A DNA stretch of 18,076 nucleotides from Chthonomonas sp. UBA2387. GTDB taxonomy: Bacteria; Armatimonadota; Fimbriimonadia; Fimbriimonadales; Fimbriimonadaceae. Under the pieces are notes generated by a model. That model was not told the DNA's origin, ran no database searches, and saw nothing but the letters and a program-made list of their open reading frames with translations. Position 1 is the first letter of the stretch. Every line of letters starts with the position of its first letter. The DNA is taken from NCBI GenBank assembly GCA_002343445.1, contig DDSP01000022.1, positions 289-18,364 on the forward strand, written 5' to 3'. A program made the translations under genes and the position numbers. Positions 8,159 to 16,195 of this stretch are shown here, piece by piece.

Positions 8159-9268
8159 TTAGGCTCCGAGGTGCGCCTCGTACTCGTGGACGACTTCGAC
8201 GACCTTCTTGGCCTGATCGTCCGTCAGTTCGGGGAACATCGGCAGCGAGACGCACCGCGCGGCGACGTGCTCGGAGACCGGGAAGTCGCCGACGTTGCCC
8301 AGGTGGTCGTAGCCGCCCAGCGTGTGGATGGCGAACGGATAGTGAATGGCCGTGCCCACGCCGTGCTCCTTGCAGAAGTTCATGAAGCCGTCGCGGTCTT
8401 CGACCAGCACCACGTACAGGTGGTACACGTGGCGTCGGTCGGCGTAGGCCTTGGGCGCCTTCACGTGCTTCAGACCGGCGAACGCCTCGTCGTACTGCTT
8501 GGCGATGGCTCGGCGGCGCTCCGTCCAGCCCTCGATGTACTTCATCTTGATGTTGAGCACCGCGCCCTGGACGCCTTCCAGTCGCGCGTTGTAGCCCAGC
8601 ACCTCGTGGTAGTACTTCTTCTTCTGGCCCCAGTCGCGCAGGATGCGCAGCCGCTCGTTGATGCCATCGTCGCTGGTCGTGGTCGCGCCGCCTTCGCCGT
8701 ACGCGCCCAGGTTCTTGCCGGGGTAGAAGCTGAATCCGGCGGCCGTGCCGATCGAGCCGATGCGGCGGCCCTTGTATTCGGCGCCGTGGGCTTGCGCGGC
8801 GTCTTCCAGCACCATCAGGCCGTGCTTGTTGGCGATCTCCATGATCGGGTCCATGTCCGCCGGCTGGCCGTACAAGTGGACCGGCATAATGGCCTTGGTC
8901 TTGGACGTGATGGCCGCTTCGATCTTCGAGGGGTCCATCGTGTAGCTGTGGGGGTCCACGTCCACGAACACGGGCTTGGCGTTCGTGTACATGATCGCCG
9001 CAACCGTCGCGACGAACGTGTGCGGGATCGTGATGACTTCGTCGCCTTCGCCGACGCCCATGGCGAGCAACGCCATATGGAGCGCGGCGGTACCCGAGTT
9101 GTGGCCGACGGCGTACTTGGCGCCCGCGTACTTGGCGAACGTCTCTTCGAACGCGGCGACTTCGGGGCCCAGCACGAACGCCGTGTTCTCGAAGGTGCGG
9201 CCGACGGCTTCCAGGACTTCGTCCTTGATGCCTTGATACTGTTGTTTGAGGTCGAGGAATGGGATCAT
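8159..9268 (-). CDS. DegT/DnrJ/EryC1 PLP-dependent sugar aminotransferase (WbpE-like)
   Basis: A complete 369-residue aminotransferase of the DegT/DnrJ/EryC1/StrS family, which transfers an amino group, usually from glutamate, onto a keto sugar nucleotide. Diagnostic features are the start IPFLDLKQQY, SGTAAL (58-63), EDAAQAHGA (155-163, Asp156 contacting the PLP ring nitrogen) and PLP-binding Lys185 in FSFYPGKNLGAYGEGG. With the upstream Gfo/Idh/MocA gene and the acetyltransferase, it fits the C3 transamination of UDP-3-keto-GlcNAcA (WbpE-like). A dTDP-3-keto sugar role (FdtB/QdtB-like) is the main alternative, but no 4,6-dehydratase or 3,4-ketoisomerase is in the window. It starts five bases after the previous stop, with AAGGA twelve bases upstream. 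Confidence 0.9.
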   Translation of the reverse strand: MIPFLDLKQQYQGIKDEVLEAVGRTFENTAFVLGPEVAAFEETFAKYAGAKYAVGHNSGTAALHMALLAMGVGEGDEVITIPHTFVATVAAIMYTNAKPVFVDVDPHSYTMDPSKIEAAITSKTKAIMPVHLYGQPADMDPIMEIANKHGLMVLEDAAQAHGAEYKGRRIGSIGTAAGFSFYPGKNLGAYGEGGATTTSDDGINERLRILRDWGQKKKYYHEVLGYNARLEGVQGAVLNIKMKYIEGWTERRRAIAKQYDEAFAGLKHVKAPKAYADRRHVYHLYVVLVEDRDGFMNFCKEHGVGTAIHYPFAIHTLGGYDHLGNVGDFPVSEHVAARCVSLPMFPELTDDQAKKVVEVVHEYEAHLGA

Positions 9269-9273
9269 GGAGT

Positions 9274-10293
9274 TCAGTCTTCCTTGAGTTCGACGGCCTG
9301 ACCGTTCAGCTTCATGGACTGCTCGGCGGCTTCGAGAATGCGGACGATGCGGAGGGCGGCTTCGCCATCGGTGCGAGGCTTCTCGCCTTCGGTGATGCAG
9401 CGGACGAAGTGCTGCGCCTCGACCTTGAGGGCCTCGGTCATGTCGAACTGAGGCATCCAGATGTCGCCCGTGCGGCGATAGGCCAGAGGCACCTGGTTCG
9501 TGCCGACGAGGTCTTCCTTCTTGACGATGCCCCGGTCGTAGACCTTGATCTTCTCCACGGGGTCGAGGTCGTCGAACACGACCATCTTGTTGCTGCCGCC
9601 GACGAGCATCGTGCGGAGCTTGATCGGCGAGAGCCAGTTCACGTGGATGTGCGCGATCAGGTTGTTGTCGTAGATCAGCGTGAGGTACGCCACGTCGTGC
9701 GGCAAGCCGTCAACGTGGGCGGCGGCGGTGCAGGAGACGGCCTTCGGCACGCCCGGAAGCCAATAGCCCGCGATGGACAGATCGTGGACGGCGAGGTCCC
9801 AGATGACGCTGACATCGTGCTGGAACAGGCCCAGATTCACGCGGACCGAATCGAAAAAGTACAGGTCGCCCAGTTCGCCGCTCTCGATGAGGTCGCGGAC
9901 CTTCTGGACGGCGCCCATGTACACGAACGTGTGGTCCACGAGCAGCACCTTGCCGGCGGCCTTGGCGGCGTCCACGACGCGCTTGGCCTCGGCGGAACTC
10001 TCGGCAAGCGGTTTTTCGACCAGCACGTGCTTGCCCGCTTCAAGCGCCTTGACGGCCAGCGGGGCATGCGTCGAAACCGGGGTGGCGATGACGACCGCGT
10101 CGATGCCGGGGTCGGCGATCATCGCGTCGAAATCGGTGGTGAGCGCGGTGTTCGGGTACAGCGACTTGGCTTTGGCCAGGTTGGCTTCGCTCAGGTCGCA
10201 AATGGCCGCGAGACGGGCACCGGGGGTCTGGGCGAAGTTACGCGCAAGGTTCGGCCCCCAGTAGCCGTAACCCGTGACCGCAATGTTAACCAT
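9274..10293 (-). CDS. Gfo/Idh/MocA family dehydrogenase (WbpB-like C3 oxidation)
   Basis: A complete 339-residue NAD(P)-dependent oxidoreductase with an N-terminal Rossmann motif VTGYGYWGPN (6-15), catalytic-region EKP (93-95) and WDLAVHDLSI (165-174), which carries the conserved Asp and His of the family. It has no signal peptide, so it acts in the cytosol. Its place between an acetyltransferase and a sugar aminotransferase points to oxidation of the C3 hydroxyl of UDP-GlcNAc-uronate to a ketone, as WbpB does in Pseudomonas and Bordetella. This is inferred from context, because the family has many substrates. The ATG at 10293 overlaps the acetyltransferase stop by eight bases, so translation is probably coupled. 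There is no Shine-Dalgarno at normal distance. Confidence 0.88.
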   Translation of the reverse strand: MVNIAVTGYGYWGPNLARNFAQTPGARLAAICDLSEANLAKAKSLYPNTALTTDFDAMIADPGIDAVVIATPVSTHAPLAVKALEAGKHVLVEKPLAESSAEAKRVVDAAKAAGKVLLVDHTFVYMGAVQKVRDLIESGELGDLYFFDSVRVNLGLFQHDVSVIWDLAVHDLSIAGYWLPGVPKAVSCTAAAHVDGLPHDVAYLTLIYDNNLIAHIHVNWLSPIKLRTMLVGGSNKMVVFDDLDPVEKIKVYDRGIVKKEDLVGTNQVPLAYRRTGDIWMPQFDMTEALKVEAQHFVRCITEGEKPRTDGEAALRIVRILEAAEQSMKLNGQAVELKED

Positions 10294-10792
10294 TGTTGTG
10301 TTTGGATTTGAGCTCCTCGGCGAGCTCTCGAACGTCGCGCATCACCCGAGCGGGACAGCCCGCGACGACCGCAAAGTCCGGCACGTCCTTGGTGACCACG
10401 GCGCCTGCGCCAACCAGGGCTCGCTCGCCCACGGTGACGCCTCCGAGAATGACGGCTCCGCTGCCGATCGAAGCGCCCTTCTTGATCAACGTCCTCTGGC
10501 AGTGCCAGTCGGCGTCGGTCTGCAGGGAGCCATCGTCGTTGGTGGAGCGGGGCAAAGCGTCGTTGATGAACATCACGCCGTGCCCGACGAAGACCTCGTC
10601 CTCGATCTCGACCCCTTCGCAGATGAAGGTGTGAGACTGGATCTTGCATCGCTTGCCGATCGCGGCGTTTTTCTGGATCTCGACGAACGTCCCGATTCGG
10701 GACTCGTCTCCGATGGAGCACTGATAGATATTGACGAGGTCGGGTTGAAAGATCCTGACTCCGTCACCAAGCTGTACGTCGCGAATGGCCAA
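10286..10792 (-). CDS. left-handed beta-helix acyltransferase (WbpD-like N-acetyltransferase)
   Basis: A 168-residue hexapeptide-repeat acyltransferase. Imperfect hexapeptide repeats run through most of the protein (for example IGDESRIGTFVEIQ, IGKRCKIQ, IGSGAVILGGVTVG), ending in VVAGCPARVMRD, the usual LbH tail. The block FVGHGVMFINDALPRS followed by RTLIKKGASIG matches, from memory, the WbpD/WlbB group that acetylates UDP-3-amino-GlcNAc-uronate with acetyl-CoA. It is the first gene of the five-gene operon. The start is TTG at 10792: no in-frame ATG or GTG lies between it and an upstream stop, and GGAGG sits twelve bases away (10805-10809). A role as an acetyltransferase for another 3-amino sugar remains possible. 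Confidence 0.88.
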   Translation of the reverse strand: MAIRDVQLGDGVRIFQPDLVNIYQCSIGDESRIGTFVEIQKNAAIGKRCKIQSHTFICEGVEIEDEVFVGHGVMFINDALPRSTNDDGSLQTDADWHCQRTLIKKGASIGSGAVILGGVTVGERALVGAGAVVTKDVPDFAVVAGCPARVMRDVRELAEELKSKHNNG

Positions 10793-10950
10793 ACTGTGTG
10801 TCGTCCTCCGAGGCGTGACGAAGTGTACCTCTCGGGCGGTTCAAGCCCTGAACCAAAGGGCATGAATTCGATCGCGTCAACCGGGTCGAGAGCCGTACGC
10901 CACAGGAAGGCACCTGAATCCGGGGCGGCTGAGGTAACTTCGACACACTT
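10793..10950. promoter_or_regulatory. divergent intergenic region with a candidate operator
   Basis: These 158 bases lie between the divergent starts of the sugar operon (minus) and the small secreted protein gene (plus), so promoters for both should be here. A perfect inverted repeat, GGTTCA-N5-TGAACC, spans 10838-10854 and looks like a regulator-binding site. I could not find a convincing paired -35/-10 for either direction. A minus-strand TTGACG at about 10875-10880 has no good -10 at the right distance. The GGTTCAA part recalls a tRNA T-arm, but no tRNA can be folded around it. Confidence 0.4.
10805..10809 (-). promoter_or_regulatory. ribosome binding site supporting the TTG start of the acetyltransferase
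   Basis: GGAGG on the minus strand, twelve bases before the TTG at 10792. The spacing is a little long, but this is the only good site upstream in the gene and no ATG or GTG is available in frame, so it supports the non-ATG start. Confidence 0.5.
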
Positions 10951-11439
10951 ATGTTGAGTGCAGCGCTTATCGCCGTCATCGCCGTTCCTCAAAGAGCCGC
11001 CAACGTGCCCAGCAAGCCCATGCCGGCCTACCAATCCTTCGTCCAGAACTGGAACGACGAGGCCAAGCCGGTCTTGGCCGCATACATGACCATGGAGGAC
11101 CATTGGTTTCACGTGATGAGCCCGGCAGCGATCATGGCGAAGGAGCAACGCTTCGCTCCAGACCCCGGGTTCTTCGCCAAGAACGGCGTCTTGCTCGTCG
11201 CGCGAGTGGTTCCCGATGGCACCCCCGACCTCAAGTTTCAGAGCCTGAGCGAAAAGGGCGGCACGCTCGAGTTCAAGTACCAGTACACGCCAGCCAAGAA
11301 GCCCGGCTCGTTCAACTACACCACGTTCATCGGTCGCGAAGTGACGAAGAAGGCGGGATGGACCAAGGTCCGTTTCATCGAGAACGGCAAGGTGGTGTCG
11401 GAAATCGACGTGAAGGGTGGGTTCTTCCGCAACCCGTAA
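10951..11439 (+). CDS. small secreted protein of unknown function
   Basis: A 162-residue protein I do not recognise. The N-terminus MLSAALIAVIAVPQRAA looks like a short signal peptide with cleavage near residue 17-18, so export is likely. The rest is mostly polar. It has an Ala/Trp-rich segment around residues 27-65 and a probably beta-rich second half (about 85-155) with many aromatic residues. There are no cysteines and no catalytic motif is apparent. An in-frame stop 18 bases upstream forces the start to ATG 10951, which has no clear Shine-Dalgarno. It is divergent from the sugar operon and lies just upstream of recJ in the same direction. Whether it belongs functionally to either is unknown. 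Confidence 0.7.
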   Translation: MLSAALIAVIAVPQRAANVPSKPMPAYQSFVQNWNDEAKPVLAAYMTMEDHWFHVMSPAAIMAKEQRFAPDPGFFAKNGVLLVARVVPDGTPDLKFQSLSEKGGTLEFKYQYTPAKKPGSFNYTTFIGREVTKKAGWTKVRFIENGKVVSEIDVKGGFFRNP

Positions 11440-11470
11440 GAGCCGCCGCACGTACGATGCACCCGTGAAC

Positions 11471-13216
11471 ATGCCCAGCACGTTGAACGGGGTCGGCAGC
11501 AGGTGGGTGCTCCCGAACCCGGACGCTGAAGCGGTCCAAGCCCTTCAGGGCGCGCTGGGTGTTCCGCGTGTGCTCGCCTCCATCCTCGTTCAGCGGGGCT
11601 ACGCCGACCCAGTCGCCGCCGAACGGTTTCTGAAGCCTGACCTCGCGCATCTGCACGACCCGCGCACTCTGCCCGATTACGAGTCCGCGATCTCGGTCAT
11701 TCTGGGCGCGAAAGAGCGTAAAGAGCGCATCTTCGTGTTCGGCGACTACGACGTGGACGGAATCACCAGCGCCAGCCTGCTCCAGCGATTCCTCTCTCGG
11801 CTCGGTTTCGACGTCGTGGCGCAGGTCCCCGAGCGCAGACAGGGTTACGGCATCCAAGAGTCTTCGGTGTTTGCCGCCAAAGAAGTGGGCGCCAAGGTCT
11901 TCCTCTCGTGCGACTGCGGTTCGACCGCCGTCAAGCCCGTGGCCATGGCACGGGAAGCCGGAATGGCCGTCGTCGTCACCGACCATCACGAACTCGACGA
12001 GGAAATGCCGGACGCCCATGCCGTCGTCAATCCACACCGCGCGGATTCGCAATATCCGTTCAAGGGCTTGAGCGGCGTCGGCGTCGTGTTCAAGCTGTGC
12101 CTCGGCTTGGCCCGCGAGTTGGGCGTGCCCGAACACCAGTACCTGCGCGCGTTCCTCGACCTGGCTGCGTTGGGCACGGTGGTGGACGTGATGCCGCTGG
12201 TTGACGAGAACCGCGTGATCACCAAGTTCGGGCTGCCGCAGATCGAGGCCACCAAGAAGGTAGGACTCAGGGCGCTGATCACCGAGTACTCCAAGACGCG
12301 CCGGCAACAAGGTCCCTTGAAACTCTACGATCTGGGATTCGGCATCGGCCCGCGCCTGAACGCAGCAGGCCGGGTCAGCGATGCGGCCAACGCCCTGCGC
12401 CTGCTCACCACCGAAGACGAACTCGAAGCGGCCATGCTGGCTTCCGCGATGGAGGAAGCCAACCAGACGCGCCGCACCGCCCAAGAGCGAGCAATCGCCG
12501 AAGCCGCCGAACGCATCGTCGAGCAGGGGCTCGACCAACGCAATGCCATCGTCGTCCTAGACCCGGGTTGGCATGGCGGCGTGGTCGGTATCGTGGCGAG
12601 CAAGCTGGTCGAGATGTTCCGGCGCCCGGTGTTCGTGGGCACGGTGGACCCGGAGACGGGCAAGGCCAAGGCCTCGGCGCGCAGCATCCCGGCCTTTCAT
12701 CTGGCCGACGCCATCCACTCGATGCATCCCTTGGTCTCGGGCGGCGGGCACGCGATGGCGGCTGGTGTGAGCTTCGACCTCGCCTGTCTGGAAGAGTTTG
12801 CCGACCGTATCCACGCTTATGCAGGCGAACGGCTCCAACCGGAGGACTTCTTGGCTCAGACGCGAATTGACGTCGTTGCGACCCGGGGCGAGCTCGATGT
12901 GGCGACCGTCGAAGGACTCGCCGCGATGGAGCCGTGCGGCATGGGCAATCCCGCGCCTGTCTTCGCGGTGCGGGGCGTGCGCTTGACCGACGTGCGGCTG
13001 ACGAAGAACGAAAACGTGGTGCAACTGAAGTTCGACGACGGCTCGGGTCGCCCGGTGAGTGGAGTCACGTTCTCGCAAGCCGTGGACTTCCTCGCACTGA
13101 GTCCGAACGCCACGCTGGATGTCGCCTTCAAGCCCGAAGTGGACACCTACTATGCCGACAATCCGCGGGTGAAGTGGACGGTCAGCGACTTTCGTGTTTC
13201 GAACGAACAAAACTGA
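11471..13216 (+). CDS. recJ: single-stranded-DNA-specific 5'-3' exonuclease RecJ
   Basis: A 581-residue RecJ, the usual bacterial length. It degrades single-stranded DNA 5' to 3' in recombination (RecFOR path), mismatch and base-excision repair. The DHH phosphoesterase core has all its metal motifs: GDYDVDGITS (91-100), DCG (148-150), VTDHHE (169-174), NPHR (187-190) and Asp239 in VVDVMPL. The DHHA1 part shows GIGPRLNAAGR (291-301), PGWHGGVVGIVASK (365-378), ARS (403-405) and SGGGHAMAAG (423-432). A C-terminal OB-fold region follows (about 455-575). I chose ATG 11471. GTG codons at 11465 and 11417 are in frame, the latter overlapping the preceding gene by 23 bases. No start has a strong Shine-Dalgarno, and coupling to the small upstream gene is possible. 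Confidence 0.95.
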   Translation: MPSTLNGVGSRWVLPNPDAEAVQALQGALGVPRVLASILVQRGYADPVAAERFLKPDLAHLHDPRTLPDYESAISVILGAKERKERIFVFGDYDVDGITSASLLQRFLSRLGFDVVAQVPERRQGYGIQESSVFAAKEVGAKVFLSCDCGSTAVKPVAMAREAGMAVVVTDHHELDEEMPDAHAVVNPHRADSQYPFKGLSGVGVVFKLCLGLARELGVPEHQYLRAFLDLAALGTVVDVMPLVDENRVITKFGLPQIEATKKVGLRALITEYSKTRRQQGPLKLYDLGFGIGPRLNAAGRVSDAANALRLLTTEDELEAAMLASAMEEANQTRRTAQERAIAEAAERIVEQGLDQRNAIVVLDPGWHGGVVGIVASKLVEMFRRPVFVGTVDPETGKAKASARSIPAFHLADAIHSMHPLVSGGGHAMAAGVSFDLACLEEFADRIHAYAGERLQPEDFLAQTRIDVVATRGELDVATVEGLAAMEPCGMGNPAPVFAVRGVRLTDVRLTKNENVVQLKFDDGSGRPVSGVTFSQAVDFLALSPNATLDVAFKPEVDTYYADNPRVKWTVSDFRVSNEQN

Positions 13217-13256
13217 GAAGGACCCCGGCGCGGCGCGGCGAATGAACTGGGTTGGC

Positions 13257-14579
<1,323 letters not shown>

Positions 14580-14595
14580 TCGGTGTCCGTTGGAG

Positions 14596-14615
14596 GGGCA
14601 CGCTCCGTCGTGCCC
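14596..14615. terminator. possible bidirectional terminator hairpin
   Basis: A perfect seven-base-pair GC-rich stem, GGGCACG-N6-CGTGCCC, lies in the 57-base gap between two convergent genes: the exported oxidoreductase (plus) and the A-type carrier (minus). There is no U-tract on either side (TAGCCCCTT follows on the plus strand). Termination is inferred mainly from the position. Confidence 0.45.
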
Positions 14616-14636
14616 TAGCCCCTTGGCGAAACCAAC

Positions 14637-14969
14637 CTACTTCGGAGTAAAGCTCGTCCCGCACCCGCAACCGCGGGCGGCGTTCGGGTTCTCAAACTTG
14701 AACCCGCCGCCGATCAGGTTGCCGGTGTAATCCAGCGTCGAGCCCTCAAGGAACTGGGCCGACTTCGGGTCGCAGAGGAACACGATGCCGTCGGCGACGA
14801 GCCGCAGGTCGGTGTCGCGCGCCTTGGTTTCCAGCGCCGTGACGTACTCCAGCCCAGAGCAGCCGCCGCCTTTGACCCCCAGACGCACCATGGTTCCGGC
14901 GGGCTGCTTCTCCAGCAACCGCTTCATTCGGCCCAACGCCGCCTCGGTGAGCGTGATCGGAAACTCCAT
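14637..14969 (-). CDS. A-type iron-sulfur carrier (HesB/IscA/SufA/ErpA family)
   Basis: A complete 110-residue A-type carrier, which holds an Fe-S cluster and passes it to target proteins. The three ligand cysteines are present: Cys37 in GGGCSGLEY, and Cys101 and Cys103 in RGCGCGTSF, the expected C-x(63)-C-x-C arrangement. It is the last gene of the suf operon and begins one base after the stop of the Rrf2 regulator, so the two are almost certainly co-translated. Its place with the SUF genes suggests a SufA role, but sequence alone does not separate SufA, IscA and ErpA. The upstream Shine-Dalgarno is weak. Confidence 0.94.
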   Translation of the reverse strand: MEFPITLTEAALGRMKRLLEKQPAGTMVRLGVKGGGCSGLEYVTALETKARDTDLRLVADGIVFLCDPKSAQFLEGSTLDYTGNLIGGGFKFENPNAARGCGCGTSFTPK

Positions 14970-14970
14970 G

Positions 14971-15450
14971 CTACGTTCCGCTCGCTACGGGGATCGAGAG
15001 CAACGCCCCGTTGCGCGGTTTGTAAAGCTGCTCCGCCTCTTTCTGGGCGTTCGCGATCAGGTCGGCGAGCGTGATGTGCGAGACCACATGGTCCACGGCG
15101 GCCTGCACTTCCGACCAGAGGCTCTTCACGGCGCACGAGCCCGAGTGGGCGCACGTCGAAAGCAAACCCGAGTGGCGCTCGCAGAACTCCTCGTCGTAGA
15201 GGCGGCCGCCCAACGCGGCCAGCACCTCGCCGACCACGATCTTTTCGGGCGCACGGGCCAGCCGATAGCCGCCGATGTGGCCCCGGGTGGAGTTCAAAAA
15301 CCGCTCCTTGCGCAGGATGCTCAGCAGTTTCGCGGTGTGGTGCTCAGAGAGCCCCTCGTCGCGGCTGATCTCCGGGATGGTGGCCGACCCTTTCAACCCG
15401 ATCTGGATCAGGCAGCGAAGGCCGTACTCTTCTTGGGCGCTGAACTTCAT
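14971..15450 (-). CDS. Rrf2-family transcriptional regulator, probable Fe-S sensor of the suf operon
   Basis: A 159-residue Rrf2 protein. The N-terminal winged helix-turn-helix is typical: MKFSAQEEYGLRCL, ISRDEGLSEHHTAKLL, then the wing RGHIGGYRLAR (56-66). Three cysteines at 90, 100 and 106 lie where IscR, NsrR and related proteins bind an Fe-S cluster. The spacing is C-x9-C-x5-C, longer in the first gap than the C-x5-C-x5-C of E. coli IscR. It should bind DNA according to cluster status and adjust suf expression. Its own target promoter is presumably upstream of the operon, outside the window. Its ATG shares a base with the sufT stop (TAATG), with AGGA eight bases upstream. The regulator lies near the 3' end of the operon, whereas in iscR-iscSUA it comes first. 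Confidence 0.92.
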   Translation of the reverse strand: MKFSAQEEYGLRCLIQIGLKGSATIPEISRDEGLSEHHTAKLLSILRKERFLNSTRGHIGGYRLARAPEKIVVGEVLAALGGRLYDEEFCERHSGLLSTCAHSGSCAVKSLWSEVQAAVDHVVSHITLADLIANAQKEAEQLYKPRNGALLSIPVASGT

Positions 15451-15770
15451 TACAGTAGTCCTAGTTCCAGTTTTACTTCATCCGGGATTCGGTCGATGGT
15501 AAACGGTGGGTCCCATGTCAGCTCGACTTCGACGTCCGAGACGCTGGCCATCGTGCGAACGGCCTCTTCCACCTGCCCCGGAAGGATCTCCGCCACAGGG
15601 CAGGCAGGGGAGGTCAGGGTCATCAGCACGTGCGCCTTGCGCTCGTCGTTAACGGTGACGTCGTAGATCAGACCGAGATCGTACACGTTGACCGGCAACT
15701 CGGGATCGAAGACCGTTCGGATCGCCTCGATCACCTCGGCTTCCACAATCGAACGCTCGATGCTGGTCAC
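15450..15770 (-). CDS. sufT: SufT/MIP18-family (DUF59) Fe-S assembly protein
   Basis: A 106-residue single-domain DUF59 protein. This family helps mature Fe-S proteins and is often encoded with SUF genes. The signature is present: DPELPVNVYDLGLIYDV (22-38) and the conserved cysteine Cys57 in LTSPACPVAEILPG. Nothing is fused to it. The start is GTG 15770, which overlaps the sufU stop in a GTGA junction and has GGAGG seven bases upstream (15778-15782). A longer reading frame upstream is only a shadow of sufU. It is translationally coupled to sufU before it and the Rrf2 gene after it. Confidence 0.92.
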   Translation of the reverse strand: MTSIERSIVEAEVIEAIRTVFDPELPVNVYDLGLIYDVTVNDERKAHVLMTLTSPACPVAEILPGQVEEAVRTMASVSDVEVELTWDPPFTIDRIPDEVKLELGLL

Positions 15771-16195
15771 TTCCCGGCCTCCGCAATGGCCTCTTTGAGC
15801 GTGTGCCAGGCCAACGTGGCGCACTTGACGCGGGCCGGAAACTCTCGCACGCCGCAGATCGCCGCCACCTCGCCGAGCATGGCCTCGTCGGGTTCGGCGG
15901 CACCCATCGCCGCATCGTGCACGTGTTGGAACAAGGCCAAGGCTTCGGCGACCGTCTTGCCCGCGACGGCTTCGGCCATCAGCGAGGCGGAGGCCGTCGA
16001 GATCGCACAGCCACTCCCCACGAACCGGATGTCCGCGATGCGGTCGTCCTCGGTTCGCACGAACACGGTCACCGAGTCGCCGCAAAGGGGGTTGGTGCCC
16101 TCCGCCGAGGCGTAGTTCTCGCCCGGCTGCCCGTACCTACGGGGCCTCCGGTTGTGATCCAAGATCACGTCTTGATACAGTTCGCTCAAACTCAT
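15767..16195 (-). CDS. sufU: SufU, sulfur-transfer partner of SufS
   Basis: A 142-residue IscU-like protein of SufU type. In Bacillus, SufU is a zinc protein that takes persulfide sulfur from SufS. The ligands are visible: Cys38 and Asp40 in NPLCGDS, Cys63 in GSGCAIS and Cys125 in RVKCATLAW. The distance from Cys63 to Cys125 (62 residues) equals that of B. subtilis SufU (Cys66-Cys128, recalled), not the shorter one of IscU, so SufU is preferred over a scaffold. The start is ATG 16195, overlapping the sufS stop in an ATGA junction with GAGG eight bases upstream. The longer upstream reading frame is a shadow of sufS. Confidence 0.94.
   Translation of the reverse strand: MSLSELYQDVILDHNRRPRRYGQPGENYASAEGTNPLCGDSVTVFVRTEDDRIADIRFVGSGCAISTASASLMAEAVAGKTVAEALALFQHVHDAAMGAAEPDEAMLGEVAAICGVREFPARVKCATLAWHTLKEAIAEAGK

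Noticed and set aside
8120..9301. A 393-codon plus-strand open frame opposite the aminotransferase
   Set aside because: It is the antisense shadow of a gene with a PLP-lysine motif and correct operon spacing. The translated product looks like low-complexity Val/Asp/Arg/His sequence.
10838..10854. Possible tRNA T-arm (GGTTCAA...)
   Set aside because: No acceptor stem, anticodon arm or CCA end can be placed around it. The symmetric dyad fits an operator better.
13224..13241. GGCGCGGCGCGGCG run between recJ and the exported oxidoreductase
   Set aside because: It is a very short GC-rich repeat, expected by chance at this base composition. It has no array and no hairpin with a tail.
15450..16085. 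A 211-codon version of SufT with a long N-terminal extension
   Set aside because: The extra N-terminal part is Arg/Gly-rich and antiparallel to no domain. It overlaps sufU in another frame, and the GTG at 15770 with GGAGG and a GTGA junction explains the real start.
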